Shown in pieces: positions 53,923-64,000 of a DNA stretch of 64,000 bases. Made by a program: the position numbers and the translations under genes. The stretch is from Symbiodinium kawagutii (Eukaryota > Sar > Dinophyceae > Suessiales > Symbiodiniaceae): assembly GCA_009767595.1 (NCBI GenBank), contig VSDK01024297.1:283450-347449 (forward strand). Direction: 5' to 3'. The notes beneath the pieces were generated by a model. It searched no databases, was not told where the DNA came from, and worked only from the letters and a program-made list of their open reading frames with translations. The number at the start of each line of letters is the position of its first letter. Positions within the stretch are counted from its first letter, which is position 1.

Positions 53923-55279
53923 GTGCGCATGCCGGTGCTCCTCAGTGAGACAATGCTGCACCTGCATCCATTGAAAGTAAAGTTTGGAGCAACTGCAGGT
54001 CGAAAAAAAACAACATTTTGTTTTATTTTTTAATTGTTTGTTTTTTGTTTTTTGTTTATGTTTGATAGTTTTTTTTTGTTTTCGCGTTTGTTGTTGTGAT
54101 TATTGTTCTTGTTTGTGAAAAACGGGCTGATGAGTATCAATCATTTGGAGTTGAAACGACCCATGTCACCCGTGTTGCCACGTGGCGTGTCATGAAAAAC
54201 ATCTCTTCCCACGCGGAACACTACTGCTTGAGGTTTTTCATCCCAATGATCATTGACTAGCGAATATGTTTTGCTACTTTCGCTAGCAATATTTGATTGT
54301 TGTTTTTAATGAATGAAGGGTTTTGCTAGTTTGTGACGGTTGATAAGCAATATGCAGGCTTCTAATAGACGAACATATTTGGGGGAAAAGTCAACAAACC
54401 CCCAACCAGATATAGGGAATAGTGTGTCAATTGCTCTATTCACAACTGTTTACGGCTGACGTTCATATTTTCACAAGGTAGTGTTTTTGTGTTCTTTCTT
54501 GTCCACCAACAATTTCTGAGTTCTTGGTCAGCATTGCTTCCTATCCCCCAACAGCGATCCTAATGAATCATGTCTATAGGAATTGTGAACCATGGTCAAT
54601 TCCCATCAACAATGACCAAACAAAATTGATCAATGCGAGCTACTCTAGTGGTTTTCACTGGCGGTCACCAGCGTTTTGCTCGGGATCATTACCAGGTGGT
54701 CCCCCACATTCCGGTCTAGAATTGGAACGAGGCCTACATTTTGAATACAGATAGAAAATATACATCGGATTTCTACCACTATCCATGGATTGCTCAAAGT
54801 CAAACGCGTTGGCCATTATTTACGCATTATGAGGCATGACATGACTCATAGTTCTAAGACCATCACTACAATAGATATGCCTTTGGTGTACTGGCAATGA
54901 TCCATAGCGCTTATCATTGTTGAAGATTATTGCGTATGATCGACCGGTCATTAACCACGTTAATCATGCAACAACTATATTTCTTTCAGCATTAAACAGT
55001 CGCTATCAACCATTGACGAAGGATTCATTACGGAGATGAATGCCCAACTTGACACTAACTAGTGACCATCAAGTGATAGTTGGAAAAGTTGTAGATAAAT
55101 CCACTAGTTCACCATTAGTGCCCCAACCATTAGTGAAATTTATGAGTCACTAATCATGAACTCATGGTTGAGCCAATGATAAGCTAGTGAAAAGTCACCA
55201 CTCACTAATCATGATTAATCACTAGTTTGAGCTAATCAGTCCCTGAACTTCCTCCTCCCCCGCGTTGCTCGTCCCTGAG
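53923..55279. other. Long intron-like stretch
   Basis: T-rich runs at 54000-54110, then AT-rich text. An ORF at 54524-54754 has some GC content near its end (LPGGPPHSGLELERG) but no clear splice sites. Confidence 0.4.
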
Positions 55280-55360
55280 ATTATTTGTTGGAGCGACCCC
55301 GCGTGGTTCCGCATGGCCGCTGTGGGCGCCCCTCGGAGCCGCACAGCAGCGCGGGCGCCT
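55280..55360 (+). CDS. Exon, 27 codons
   Basis: From GTCCCTGAG to GCGCCT/GTCGTC: IICWSDPAWFRMAAVGAPRS. Phase 0. All frames of this GC-rich block are open, so moderate confidence only. Confidence 0.45.
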
Positions 55361-55435
55361 GTCGTCACTACCCATCATTAAGCAGTGACTGTTTGGTCCA
55401 TGATGGGTCATGATGGTTAATAATGATTAACGATG

Positions 55436-55830
55436 GTTGATGATGGCAATGACGAGCAATGATGTTTGGTTGATGATGGCAATGATGTTTGGTTGATGAT
55501 GGCAATGACGTTTGGTTGATGATGGCAATGATGTTTGGTTGATGATGGCAATGATGTTTGGTTGATGATGGCTATGAAGCTGTTTCGGTGATGGCAATGA
55601 TGTTTGGTTGATGATGGCAATGATGTTTGGTTGATGATGGCAATGATGTTTGGTTGATGATGGCAATGATGTTTGGTTGATGATGGCAATGATGTTTGGT
55701 TGATGATGGCAATGATGTTTGGTTGATGATGGCAATGATGTTTGGTTGATGATGGCAATGATGTTTGGTTGATGATGGCAATGATGTTTGGTTGATGATG
55801 GCAATGATGTTTGGTTGATGATGCTTCAAA
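55436..55830. repeat. 23-bp minisatellite, about 16 copies
   Basis: Unit GATGATGGCAATGATGTTTGG plus TT, nearly perfect. It is broken once at 55570-55590 by GCTATGAAGCTGTTTCGG, and the array ends in the related GCTTCAAAAACTGTTTCGG, suggesting a segment duplication. Three - frames stay open through it, giving fake repeat proteins. Confidence 0.95.
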
Positions 55831-56511
55831 AACTGTTTCGGACGTTTTTTAGTTTTCATGAGAATAATGATTGGTAGTGATTCATGATTACATTAATCAA
55901 TGGTTGATGTTTCGTGGCTTGGCACGTTCTGGTAGGTCAATTGGTAAATGATGGGTCTTGATGGTGATTTATTAGCAAATCATTAACCATGATGCCGATT
56001 GTTAATGTTGATAGCCATCAGTGATTGTTCCTTGTTTTTTCATAAGTGTTGCTTCAACCAGTTGGTATTAATATGGGTTTTAACTACACTGGTTGATGGT
56101 TTTATTTTCCCTAGTTTTAGCAAGTGGTTGGATGGTTTACTTGCTTGTTTTTCATTGGGGTACCTCCAACCAGTTGATTTCCGTCGGCTAGTGCAACTAA
56201 TTGATGATGAATGCTAAGTAATGATGGCAATCACAATGATGGTTTTATGATGGTCCATTCATTTACGAGCAACTAAACATCAATTAGCCACAAAGTAACC
56301 CCTAATGGACCATTTAGTCACCATCATTAATCATCAGCAAGCAACCATCACAGGGTCCAACATAAGCCATCAATGAAGCATAGTTTATCAGGATTTTTAC
56401 CAGCAATGAACCAGCAATGAAGTGCAACGAACCACTCATTCATCAGCATAGCTTCCATCATAGCTTCCATCAATCCCTGGTGCTCCTATGATACCAACTG
56501 AGACTGCACAG
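55831..56511. other. Non-coding
   Basis: AT-rich. The ORF at 55999-56217 ends FSKWLDGLLACFSLGYLQPV, which might be a small exon at 56110-56217, but no splice pair stands out. Confidence 0.35.
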
Positions 56512-56549
56512 AAAGGGCTGAGATTTGGCGGGTCCAAGCACCTCAAAAG
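56512..56549 (+). CDS. 38-nt micro-exon
   Basis: Between ACTGCACAG and CAAAAG/GTATGC, the best splice pair of this area: KGLRFGGSKHLK. Small, but the donor is a full consensus. Confidence 0.4.
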
Positions 56550-57070
56550 GTATGCAAGGTGAACTAGGGATTCACCCTTGATTGACCAGACTAAACCGTC
56601 AATTCATCACGAACTGACCATCAAGCAATTGTCAACCGTCACCAGCCATCCATACTAAGCAAAATGGCTACTGGTGAGTAGCCCAAAGCCAACAGTGTAT
56701 TGGAAGCAGCATGTACTGGGGCCTCATGCCTCATCATTAGCCACCTCATACAATTCCATATTGACAAAACACGCCACGGACTGTGCAGACATTTCGCGCT
56801 TACCACCCTGCCTCGGTCACAGAATTCAATTTATGCCGAGTTCATTTGAAGCTAGTTTGACCATCCCGAATAACAACCATTCAATGCTCATAGTGACAAC
56901 CACATGAAAAAAACGACCACACACTTTACACACTCAGGCACATGCGTCCATGTTTGCATGCATCTTTAAAACTTTCTTATTACACATATACATGTTCCTT
57001 TTGTGTGTGTTTCCTGTTTATCAATTCAGATGCAAACACACAGCCTACCAATAGCCTACCACCCCCACAG

Positions 57071-57206
57071 CTGATGACACAACTGAGATTGGAGCCTTGT
57101 TGATACTTTTCTTCGTCCTGATCTTTGTCGCAATCTCGGTATCTTGGCTCATCCATCCAGGGACGTTTGTTGGGAGCTCGTATCCGAGATCGGCGTCCAC
57201 AAGCTT
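57071..57206 (+). CDS. Transmembrane exon
   Basis: From CCCCCACAG to AGCTT/GTAGCA: DDTTEIGALLILFFVLIFVA then ISVSWLIHPGTF. A single, very clear hydrophobic helix of about 20 residues. Confidence 0.65.
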
Positions 57207-57235
57207 GTAGCATCAGCAAATTTGAATCACTACAG

Positions 57236-57300
57236 GTGAAGCATTGGTGTGGTCAGCAATGTTTTGTGCGGGACTTCTGAACAAACACACATGTCCTAGC
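57236..57300 (+). CDS. Possible short exon
   Basis: After CACTACAG one frame reads EALVWSAMFCAGLLNKHTCP. Weak. Confidence 0.3.
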
Positions 57301-57521
57301 TAGCCCGAGGGGAGTACCAATCTTAGGGAAATCCAGAAAGCTGTTATCACACATCATCATTTGCTTGCTTGTGATCCCAACCGCCAGTACCCCATGGATA
57401 TGGGTTTCACAGCTGCAGTGCAGCTGAAAAAAAACACATAGAGGCGCCACATGATGGCAACAAGTTGCAAGGTTTTTGTCAAGACAGATTTTTGAGTTAT
57501 AGAGTTATAGTCATAGAGTCT

Positions 57522-57534
57522 TTGATGATGATGG

Positions 57535-57574
<40 letters not shown>

Positions 57575-57670
57575 GATGAAAATTGATAAAACAAAAATCA
57601 GATGAACATTTGATGAACATTGATGAACATTGATGAATATTGATGATGATTGATGATGATTGATGATGAT

Positions 57671-57741
<71 letters not shown>

Positions 57742-57745
57742 CTGT
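57522..57745. repeat. GAT trinucleotide microsatellites
   Basis: Two (GAT)n runs, about 57525-57572 and 57640-57742, joined by TGATGAACATT repeats. The Ile, Ser, Asp and His ORFs overlapping it are artefacts. Confidence 0.95.
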
Positions 57746-57845
57746 GCTCCAATGTTTGTTGCACTTTGGAGCGCACTTTTTCACTTTCTCAGAATATGTA
57801 ATGTGGCCCCACCACCCCATCGAGATGCTTGGAAGCGTCTAAGTA

Positions 57846-58391
57846 CTTTTTGATCGTTACTTCACCGGATTGATGGCAACGTTGACATTGAAAACCCTGG
57901 CTGCAACCATCATCGTAGGCCATGTGGTTTGTACATTTTGCGATTGTTGATCCATGTTCATCAGTAGATCTATGTAACTTGGGATCACCCCACACTCCTT
58001 GGATGATCATCCCACGACTGGTAACTCGTGTACATAAGCCTGGTTGGTCATTACCCTTTTCGTGGGTTATACCATTGACAAATGAGGGCAAAGGACCATG
58101 GTCACTAACCACTTGAGTAGCTTATCACTTGGCTATAGCCATGGTTATGAACCTTAAAAGGTCGAACAAGTAGCTCAACAACCCCCCATACCCAGGGTCA
58201 GCTTCACCCCCTGCTCGTCAGGTGCCCGTGCACCCATGAGGCCTATAACACCTACGTGTGGTACGGAACGGCAGAAGTGGGTCTCGAGCTCAGGGAAGCT
58301 GATGGAGCCAAGCGCAGGGGAGATCTATGGGTTGATGCCATGAATTTGGGGCATGAATGCCTATGAATGATAGGATTATCATGGTTAAGAT
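57846..58391. other. Non-coding
   Basis: Mixed sequence; ORFs at 57789-58112 (-) and 57922-58116 (+) have no support. A GC-rich patch at 58195-58330 has no clear frame. Confidence 0.35.
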
Positions 58392-58491
58392 GGGGGATAA
58401 CCAAAATAGGGGTACCCCCAAGTCATCCATTTATAGTCATTGATAGTAATAAAGCAGCAATTTGTTGGGTACCCTATTTTGAGAAACCACC
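58392..58491. mobile_element. Family-A element
   Basis: 100 bp, GGGGGATAACCAAAATAGGG to TACCCTATTTTGAGAAACCA plus CC. Flanks AGAT and ACAT (3 of 4). Confidence 0.8.
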
Positions 58492-58647
58492 ACATAGGGG
58501 ATAACCAACAACACAAATGGTTGAACAACTACTATATGAATAATGTTAATAGTGTTCAATAATGGTTAATTTATAGTGGTTAATAATGGTTGAGTATGGT
58601 TATTAATGATATTAATAGTGTTGAGGCGGTTGATAATGATGGATAGC

Positions 58648-59080
58648 CTTGGGATGCATTCATGGGTTAGTTATAATGTTGAAGGTTTTACGCTTGGGAT
58701 ACATCTTTGGACTATTGATAATGTTAATAGGTTTGATCATGATTAAATACTGTTACGCTTGGGATACATTCTTGAGCTATTGAGAATCTTAATGGCTTTG
58801 ACAATGGTTAATAGCGATTCGGCTTGGGATGCATTCATGGGTTATTGATAATGTGAATGGGGATAATAATGATCAATACCGGTTACGTTTGGGATACATT
58901 ATTAGGTCATTAAGAATGTTGGTGAGGTTAGTAATGGTCCATAACGGTTGCGCTTGGGATGCATTCATGGGTTCTGAATAGTGTTAACTGGGTAGACAAT
59001 GATCCATAACAGTTACGCTTGGGATGCATTCATGGGTTATGAATGATGTTAACGGAGTTGATAATGCTTAATCATGGTAA
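58648..59080. repeat. 65-bp minisatellite, seven units
   Basis: The word CTTGGGAT(A/G)CATTC starts at 58648, 58693, 58758, 58823, 58888, 58953 and 59018: five consecutive spacings of exactly 65 bp, after a first unit shortened to 45 bp. Units differ by substitutions only. Confidence 0.95.
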
Positions 59081-59171
59081 ACCAGTTGATTAATGGGTGA
59101 ACTCCATCCCATCAACTCTATTTTCTCAATGTTTGAATCACAATTATCAATCCTCGGTAAGGGCTAAATAG

Positions 59172-59462
59172 CATTTGCGAAATACAAGACGCAAAAAGTT
59201 GCAGAAAAGGTGAGGATGATTTTCCTCTTGACTCAGATCCTCTTGCGGAAGTGCCAAGCAGCAGAGGACACAGCACGCTTCGCAATGGCAAAGAGCCCAG
59301 GGGTTGCTCCTGGCCAAGCTGCGCATGTGGAAAACTCCGCATTCGACGCTTCTCCCAGCAGCATCCACCACCAACAACATGTAGACCCAGAAGTGAATGA
59401 ACTGTTAATCTCATGTCTCACATGCGGCCACACAGTCAGCACCCTTTTCCCCAGGGTGGCTT
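59172..59462 (+). CDS. ORF/exon, helical N-part and polar C-part
   Basis: Open from an AAATAG acceptor to TGA at 59460-59462: FAKYKTQKVAEKVRMIFLLT, then CQAAEDTARFAMAKSPGV and VDPEVNELLISCLTC. A consensus-like donor (AAAAG/GTGAGG) at 59210 offers a 38-nt exon instead. Overlapping frames on both strands are open. Confidence 0.45.
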
Positions 59463-59489
59463 GAGCCAACCGTCGGTCGGCATGGAGCT

Positions 59490-59590
59490 GCCGCTCCCGG
59501 GGCTGCTTGGGCTTGGGCTACTGCCCATCGGCGGCTGCTTGGGCTTGGGCTTCTCCCCAGGATTTCTTCACGTGCAATTTCTCCTCCCCA
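59490..59590. repeat. 32-bp direct duplication in a GC-rich block
   Basis: GCTGCTTGGGCTTGGGCT occurs at about 59501 and 59533. The block is open in several frames on both strands; no choice possible. Confidence 0.6.
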
Positions 59591-59728
59591 GCAGGTGGAG
59601 GCCCCAAAGGTGGCGCCTGGGCAATGAACCAACCTCGCCCTGGGACACCTTGGCCGCCGGAGACAGTCCCTGGATACGTAGCCCACGAGCGCTTCAGCCG
59701 CAACATCACAGGATCCAGGAGGCCAAAG

Positions 59729-59832
59729 GCGGAGCTATGTCGTCTTTGTGGAGCTGCCACGTATGACACCGGAACTGACTCGGTTTCGCCGCGCCAACGG
59801 CGAAACCGAGGGTTCCGATGCCGAAAGCGTGG
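59729..59832 (+). CDS. Exon, charged
   Basis: From GGCCAAAG to GTGG/GTACAG: RSYVVFVELPRMTPELTRFR then RANGETEGSDAESVG. A beta-like strand followed by an acidic tail. Clean codon pattern. Confidence 0.5.
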
Positions 59833-61165
59833 GTACAGTCACACACAATCCCCATGAATGCAGGGACATAAAAAACAGCACCAGGCATGCCCCGACATTC
59901 CATGTATGGCAAATTTACATACGCAATACTAGATTATTCTATATTATTCTTTGGGCAAATGATGGTTTCTTGAAGACAAGAGACCCGCGAATCATCCCTA
60001 GCCTATTGTATTGTAACAATAAGAACAGCCACAGCAACACAAAAACACAACAATCACAACATCAAAAATGAGTCAACCATTTGCCTTGAAAGTTCTCATC
60101 CCCCGAGGTATGATTCCCGGACGCAGCGTTTTCTTCACCTGGTGGTGGCTGAGCGGCTTGCGCGGTTTGTCTCTGAAGCATCGCACCTTGGCGATGTTAA
60201 AGGAGGTCTTATGAATAAGAATTGCAATGTGGGCCCCCAACCAGCAGTTATAGCAGTTATAACTGGCAGTTAAGTTATAGCTGGTTTCTGATAGGTGGTA
60301 AGAAGGGATCATAATAAACTATATTTGCTATATATATCTTTTTTACAACCCAGTTTTGGTAGATATAACAATCGTATACGATAGTTAAATGGCCTTATAA
60401 ACCAAATTATGACGAGGGGGCCTACCTTGTGCTTGGTGTCGTACAAGTGAGTAAGAAACAATTGGTGAAGGATTTCCAGCTGATTAAGGATTCGAAACTG
60501 GTTAAGGATAGACCATCAGCAACTATTTAGGCAGGATCGCGCTGGTTCTTCGCGATAAAGCATCTATAGCCACCAGTTGGTACTGCTTGAGACTGGTTAG
60601 TAGAGGCTGCTTGTGGACTGCTGTAGGGAATTTCTGGACATGGTCATCCGGCGATGGATATTGATGGGTTTGTATGGACTTGATGAATTTTCCCACTTTG
60701 CAAGTGGATGGTGAGTCCTCATTGATAATCAGTGATTTGTGATTAATCAGTCACTAAGTCAGTGTTATGGTCCAAACCTTGCTGATTCATCAGTGATGGA
60801 TGGTAGATAGCCCAGTCCTTGTTTAGGTTGCTACTAGCAATTGATACATATCTAAGGTTTTACTTGTCAAAAGAACCGGACGTTTCCACAGCTCTAAGTT
60901 CTGAATGCATTGTTGACAATCCGATCAGCACGGTTGGTGATCACCCAATCAGCAGTCATTGGGCCACCATAGGTTGTTGATCCCCCTGACAAAAATTGAC
61001 CAACAGTCATCATCAAGCTATATCACCTCGATATTGACAAGTATCGACCATTACCAGCCATACAATCATTTGCAGTGAATGAATGATCATTAAGAATCGT
61101 CAAGCATCATGATTCTTCCAGTCGGGTGGCCTAGGATTCAAACAGCGTAAAACAAGTTGCAGTTC
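59833..61165. other. Long intron-like stretch
   Basis: AT-rich. ORF 60073-60312 (-) unsupported. No inverted-repeat element seen before 61166. Confidence 0.4.
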
Positions 61166-61169
61166 ATAT

Positions 61170-61227
61170 GGGTGTGTGTGCCAAAATAGTGTTACCCCTA
61201 AAACCAATGCTATTTTGGCACACACCC
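61170..61227. mobile_element. 58-bp near-perfect palindrome with ATAT duplication
   Basis: GGGTGTGTGTGCCAAAATAG against CTATTTTGGCACACACCC: 18-bp arms around a short loop containing TGTTACCCCTAAAACCAATG. Flanked by ATAT on both sides (61166-61169, 61228-61231). Its GG...CC ends follow the rule of families A and B. Confidence 0.85.
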
Positions 61228-61231
61228 ATAT

Positions 61232-61332
61232 GGATGTTCTTCAAAATACGGGTACCCCTAGTTCCTCCAACATTAGCTAGTTATAATAGTAAACCAACCA
61301 TTTTGGGGGTACCCCTATTCTAAGAAACCTCC
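61232..61332. mobile_element. Family-A element, directly adjoining the palindrome
   Basis: 101 bp, GGATGTTCTTCAAAATACGG to CCCCTATTCTAAGAAACCTCC. Flanked by exact ATAT (61228-61231, 61333-61336); the left copy is shared with the palindromic element. Confidence 0.9.
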
Positions 61333-61482
61333 ATATGACAATAGCCAAATGGCCTAAGCAACTTGCGACCTCAAGCACCTGATGCAGCCTTTCCTGTTTC
61401 CTGACGGAGGCCATCATGGATCTTGATTCGAGCACGTGAAAGCCTTGTGCCGAAAAGCTTCGAAACTCACCACAGATGAGCT

Positions 61483-61695
61483 GTGGTTCCCTGCATTTTT
61501 GAATCTGGCCTTGTGTCCATTGATGATGTTTCCCGTGCGCCTGCCTGTGCCAAGTTTCGCAAAGCCCTCATCACAAGGCACAAAGTACAGATAATTTTTA
61601 CGGCCTTGGGTCTTAGGGATGATGCAGAGTTCGATCGAGCCGCGCGCAAATCCTTGGATGGACTTGGTGTGACGTTCCACGAATTAGCACCGGCG
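61483..61695 (+). CDS. Exon of a dinoflagellate-type protein, possible frameshift at its start
   Basis: Frame reads VSIDDVSRAPACAKFRKALI, TRHKVQIIFTALGLRDDAEF and KSLDGLGVTFHELAPARS. A different frame just upstream reads LTTDELWFPAFLN and also looks coding; the two overlap near 61510 without an obvious intron. Donor near 61695 unclear. From memory similar text exists in Symbiodinium predictions. Confidence 0.55.
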
Positions 61696-61828
61696 CGGTC
61701 CAATCAGGGGTGGGACTGGCTGCTCCCTGTTGCTGTTGGAGGAATGGGGTCCCACCATCCGGTCTCCGTTCTCCGGTTGTGCGGCCTTGCTGCGGCTGGT
61801 GGCCATCCATTGAGGTGCAGCGATCCAG

Positions 61829-61924
61829 GGATACAAAGTGCACCTGGACTTGCCCAAAGATATTACAGAGGTCCGGCAGCGTGTGGCTTCTGTGGATGTA
61901 CCAATAACCACGGTTGGTGGTTGA
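61829..61924 (+). CDS. C-terminal or internal exon following 61483-61695
   Basis: From CGATCCAG to TGA at 61922-61924: YKVHLDLPKDITEVRQRVAS then VDVPITTVGG. A possible donor is CCACG/GTTGGT. Clean composition. Confidence 0.55.
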   Translation, partial: GYKVHLDLPKDITEVRQRVASVDVPITTVGG

Positions 61925-61939
61925 ACTAGCCCTATAACC

Positions 61940-62035
61940 GTGGTTAATTAGTGGATAAGTAGGGGTTAATTAGTGGCTAAGTAGTCGTTAAGTAGGGATT
62001 GATTAGTGGTTAAGTAGTGATTACTGGTTGACCCT
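61940..62035. repeat. TTAGTGGTTAAGTAG repeats
   Basis: Imperfect tandem copies of GGTTAATTAGTGGATAAGTAG-like units of about 20 bp. Confidence 0.6.
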
Positions 62036-62127
62036 CGTTCCGCTGATGCCGCCCGCGTTGCGCCGCGTTGCGTCGCGCAGGCCTCAGAAGTGAAAAGGGT
62101 TGGCCCAAAGTGAAAGGATCAGAAGAG

Positions 62128-62262
62128 ATTAATGTTAACCCAGGATTAATAAAACCCTGGTTGATTAACCAGGGGGGTTCCCATTTTAATGGAAAACCAA
62201 GGCTTTTAGGGGATACCCCCTATTAATCAACCAGAGGTTTATTAATCCTGGGTAGCCATTAA
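62128..62262. mobile_element. Family-C element, second short copy
   Basis: 135 bp with ends TTAATGTTAACCCAGGATTA and TAATCCTGGGTAGCCATTAA, and the internal hairpin pair GGTTGATTAACCAGGGGGG / CCCCCTATTAATCAACC. Confidence 0.85.
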
Positions 62263-62911
62263 CAAAGACGAGCATGATCACTTCTGGATTCATATTATGT
62301 CGTTATATTTGCTTCGTGAGTCAGGGTAAAGAAGTAGGCAGGGACTGGCAGGGTGTGATGGTTTGTCAATAGATTACCCTGATACCCTCAACAATCAATG
62401 AAACATCCAATTGGGTACACTAACTTCGTGGCGAAAACCTATGAATTCAAGGCACTTCCCAAGTTGATGTCCCCCCGGTACCCAGATCTACATTGAGATC
62501 CCTTGGCCATGAGGGATTCGCGTTTGCATGACCAAACGGGAATATGGAGAGGTACCCCTTAGTTATAAGTTGATAAAGATTTGCCATTTAACAAGCTAGT
62601 ATTAAGGATGTAAAGGATGACTGTTCTGGTACTTACCCATAGTTGTTATATAGCTGTTAGAACCTAAATATACCTAAATTAAGTCACTTGGGGTACCACC
62701 TTGTGAGGAACTATTCGGAGCCAGAAATAGCACCCACCGATGATTTCAGGTGGGTAGATGGGTGATGTCATGGCGTATCTCAATTATGATGTGTTATTTA
62801 AATAAGGGACCCAACAAAATGCATGATTTGTTGCTTTAACTGTACAAGGATTTATATTGGAGAACTTTTGGGCGTCCCTTTTTGGAGAACCACTTCACCC
62901 AACACTTACAG
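62263..62911. other. Non-coding with a decayed family-A copy
   Basis: AT-rich; GGCGTATCTCAATTATGATG at 62772 to TTTTTGGAGAACCACTTCACC at 62899 looks like an eroded family-A element. Confidence 0.4.
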
Positions 62912-62957
62912 CTGACTCCGATTCACGGGTCACGAAACTGGGGGCCATGGCCTTTTT
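62912..62957 (+). CDS. Possible short exon
   Basis: From CACTTACAG to CTTTTT/GTAAAA: DSDSRVTKLGAMAF. The - strand is open here (62895-63098) with EFYKKAMAPSFVTRESE and may be the true coding strand. Confidence 0.35.
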
Positions 62958-63376
62958 GTAAAACTCCAATCCCAGCTGCAAGCTTCGCCGATGCACGCAC
63001 GAATGAAGCGTGAAGTCATAGATAGTTAAGAGGTGATACTCAGAGCCACTGATGCCAGGTGATGTCAAAATGAGTTTTTTCAAGATTGAACAGGTCATAC
63101 TGAGGTACTGTGGCTATTTACCAAGAAGAGATGACAACGAGGTCCTTTCGATTTTTTTTTTTCGCCAGTTCAATTTCTATACCCAGGAATTCCTCATGAT
63201 CAACCGGCAGCCATTGATTCTTCAAGGATCAATCGTCAGCCATCATCAATGGTCAAGCATCACCAATCAGCCGTAGCCAGCGGAAACCAGCAGTAGCCTT
63301 CACGAAACATCAACAATTGCCACTTAACATCATCAACCACTAGTGCCACTAGCCATCATTAACCTCCAGTCCTCAG

Positions 63377-63457
63377 GATGATCTTTTGCTCCAAAATGTG
63401 GCCAACCTGAAAAGTGGCATCGAACGTCTTCACGACTACCTGCAGGCCGCTCTGTGA
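63377..63457 (+). CDS. Terminal exon, coiled coil
   Basis: From AGTCCTCAG to TGA at 63455-63457: DDLLLQNVANLKSGIERLHD then YLQAAL. Heptad-like Leu/Ile spacing. It may close the last gene of the window. Confidence 0.5.
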   Translation, partial: DDLLLQNVANLKSGIERLHDYLQAAL

Positions 63458-64000
63458 ACAGTGCTGCCACCGTGACAGGCTGTGATAAGCTGGTTAGGCA
63501 TTTGTAGTTCACCGTGAACCATGGACAGTTCACAACTAACCACAGTTTAGATGTTTTTTTTGACCAGGAACCACGGATAGTTTGCAACGAACCATGGTTA
63601 ACATGTGTTGGCCATTTACTATATATGTTCTTGACTCGGACGATTTGCACAGTTTGAGGGTGCTTCATCATGGCCCAAAATCGCAGGTGGGAGGAACCGA
63701 GGTGAAAAGGAAACAGTCATTTTATTCAGTTCTTCCTCCGTTAACATACAAAGAGAATCCTTTTAATGTGCAATAGTACTTGTAAGTATCTAGTGTACTG
63801 GTACTTGTAAGTATCTAAAATTATTTCAGATGCTTTATCAACTGGTATGCCCAAGAAATGTTTTGTATGTTATTATCTTCATTTTCGTCGACAAATGTGT
63901 ATGTGCACGCGTGTTCACAATGACGATCATGGCTGACCGTTGGCTGTAGTGGTATTTGGCATTTCTTGTGGGCCTAGGTATAGTCTGGTTCTTGGTTGAT
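63458..64000. other. Right end, nothing recognised
   Basis: GTTCACGGTGAACCATGG-like inverted words at 63505-63600 and a direct repeat TACTTGTAAGTATCTA at 63777 and 63811. No exon supported. Confidence 0.4.

Noticed and set aside
55417..55859. Three overlapping - strand ORFs of 95-125 aa rich in Ser/His/Ile
   Set aside because: They are frame translations of the 23-bp minisatellite, open in every frame because the unit has no stop.
57357..57842. Poly-Ile, poly-Ser and poly-Asp ORFs
   Set aside because: Products of the GAT microsatellite.
1..64000. Dinoflagellate spliced-leader relics, tRNA and rRNA genes
   Set aside because: I did not notice any CCATTTTGGCTCAAG-type leader relic, cloverleaf or rRNA segment by eye; a proper search was not possible.

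Overview
This window looks like nuclear DNA of a dinoflagellate, most likely a Suessiales/Symbiodiniaceae-type genome. All convincing coding sequence lies on the + strand, as short GC-richer exons in long AT-richer, repeat-laden introns. Besides GT, several donors in well-supported phase-matched joins are GC (13959, 20281) or GA (21520, 22760, 23781), a dinoflagellate trait. Three proteins match, as far as I recall without a search, large dinoflagellate families. I saw no rRNA, tRNA, bacterial-type operon or CRISPR.

Layout. 1-1290: nested tandem repeats (14-bp, 54-bp and longer units). 2.8-13.3 kb: scattered exons, several from a cysteine-rich extracellular-type protein. 13.35-29.0 kb: the densest part, with three multi-exon genes in tandem: A (13351-20624, about 1030 aa, methyltransferase-like motifs), B (21386-24597, basic and coiled-coil protein, 3' end unclear) and C (25586-29002, GIY-YIG-like motif joined to a Tnp2/Plavaka-like motif). 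29.7-34.2 kb: further cysteine-rich exons, so genes A-C may sit inside one giant intron of a host gene. 34.9-63.5 kb: about 30 more small exons, many with membrane segments, belonging to one or several genes whose limits I cannot fix. A tyrosine-recombinase fragment (49.7 kb) and a Lys/Glu-rich ORF (50.2 kb) look foreign to that series.

The introns carry at least four families of short inverted-repeat elements (about 60-135 bp, plus one 857-bp relative). Two families and one mini-element share a rule: they begin GG, end CC and are flanked by a 4-bp duplication of the type ANAT/ATNT. In two places (introns 11724-11861 and 53084-53226) one such element makes up about 70% of a short, phase-consistent intron, and in one of them the target duplication supplies the GT donor. 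That is the signature of introner elements, i.e. transposons that create introns, and is the most interesting result here.

Exon limits come from reading frame, base composition, splice dinucleotides and phase agreement by eye; no search or transcript was available. Family names from memory are marked as such.
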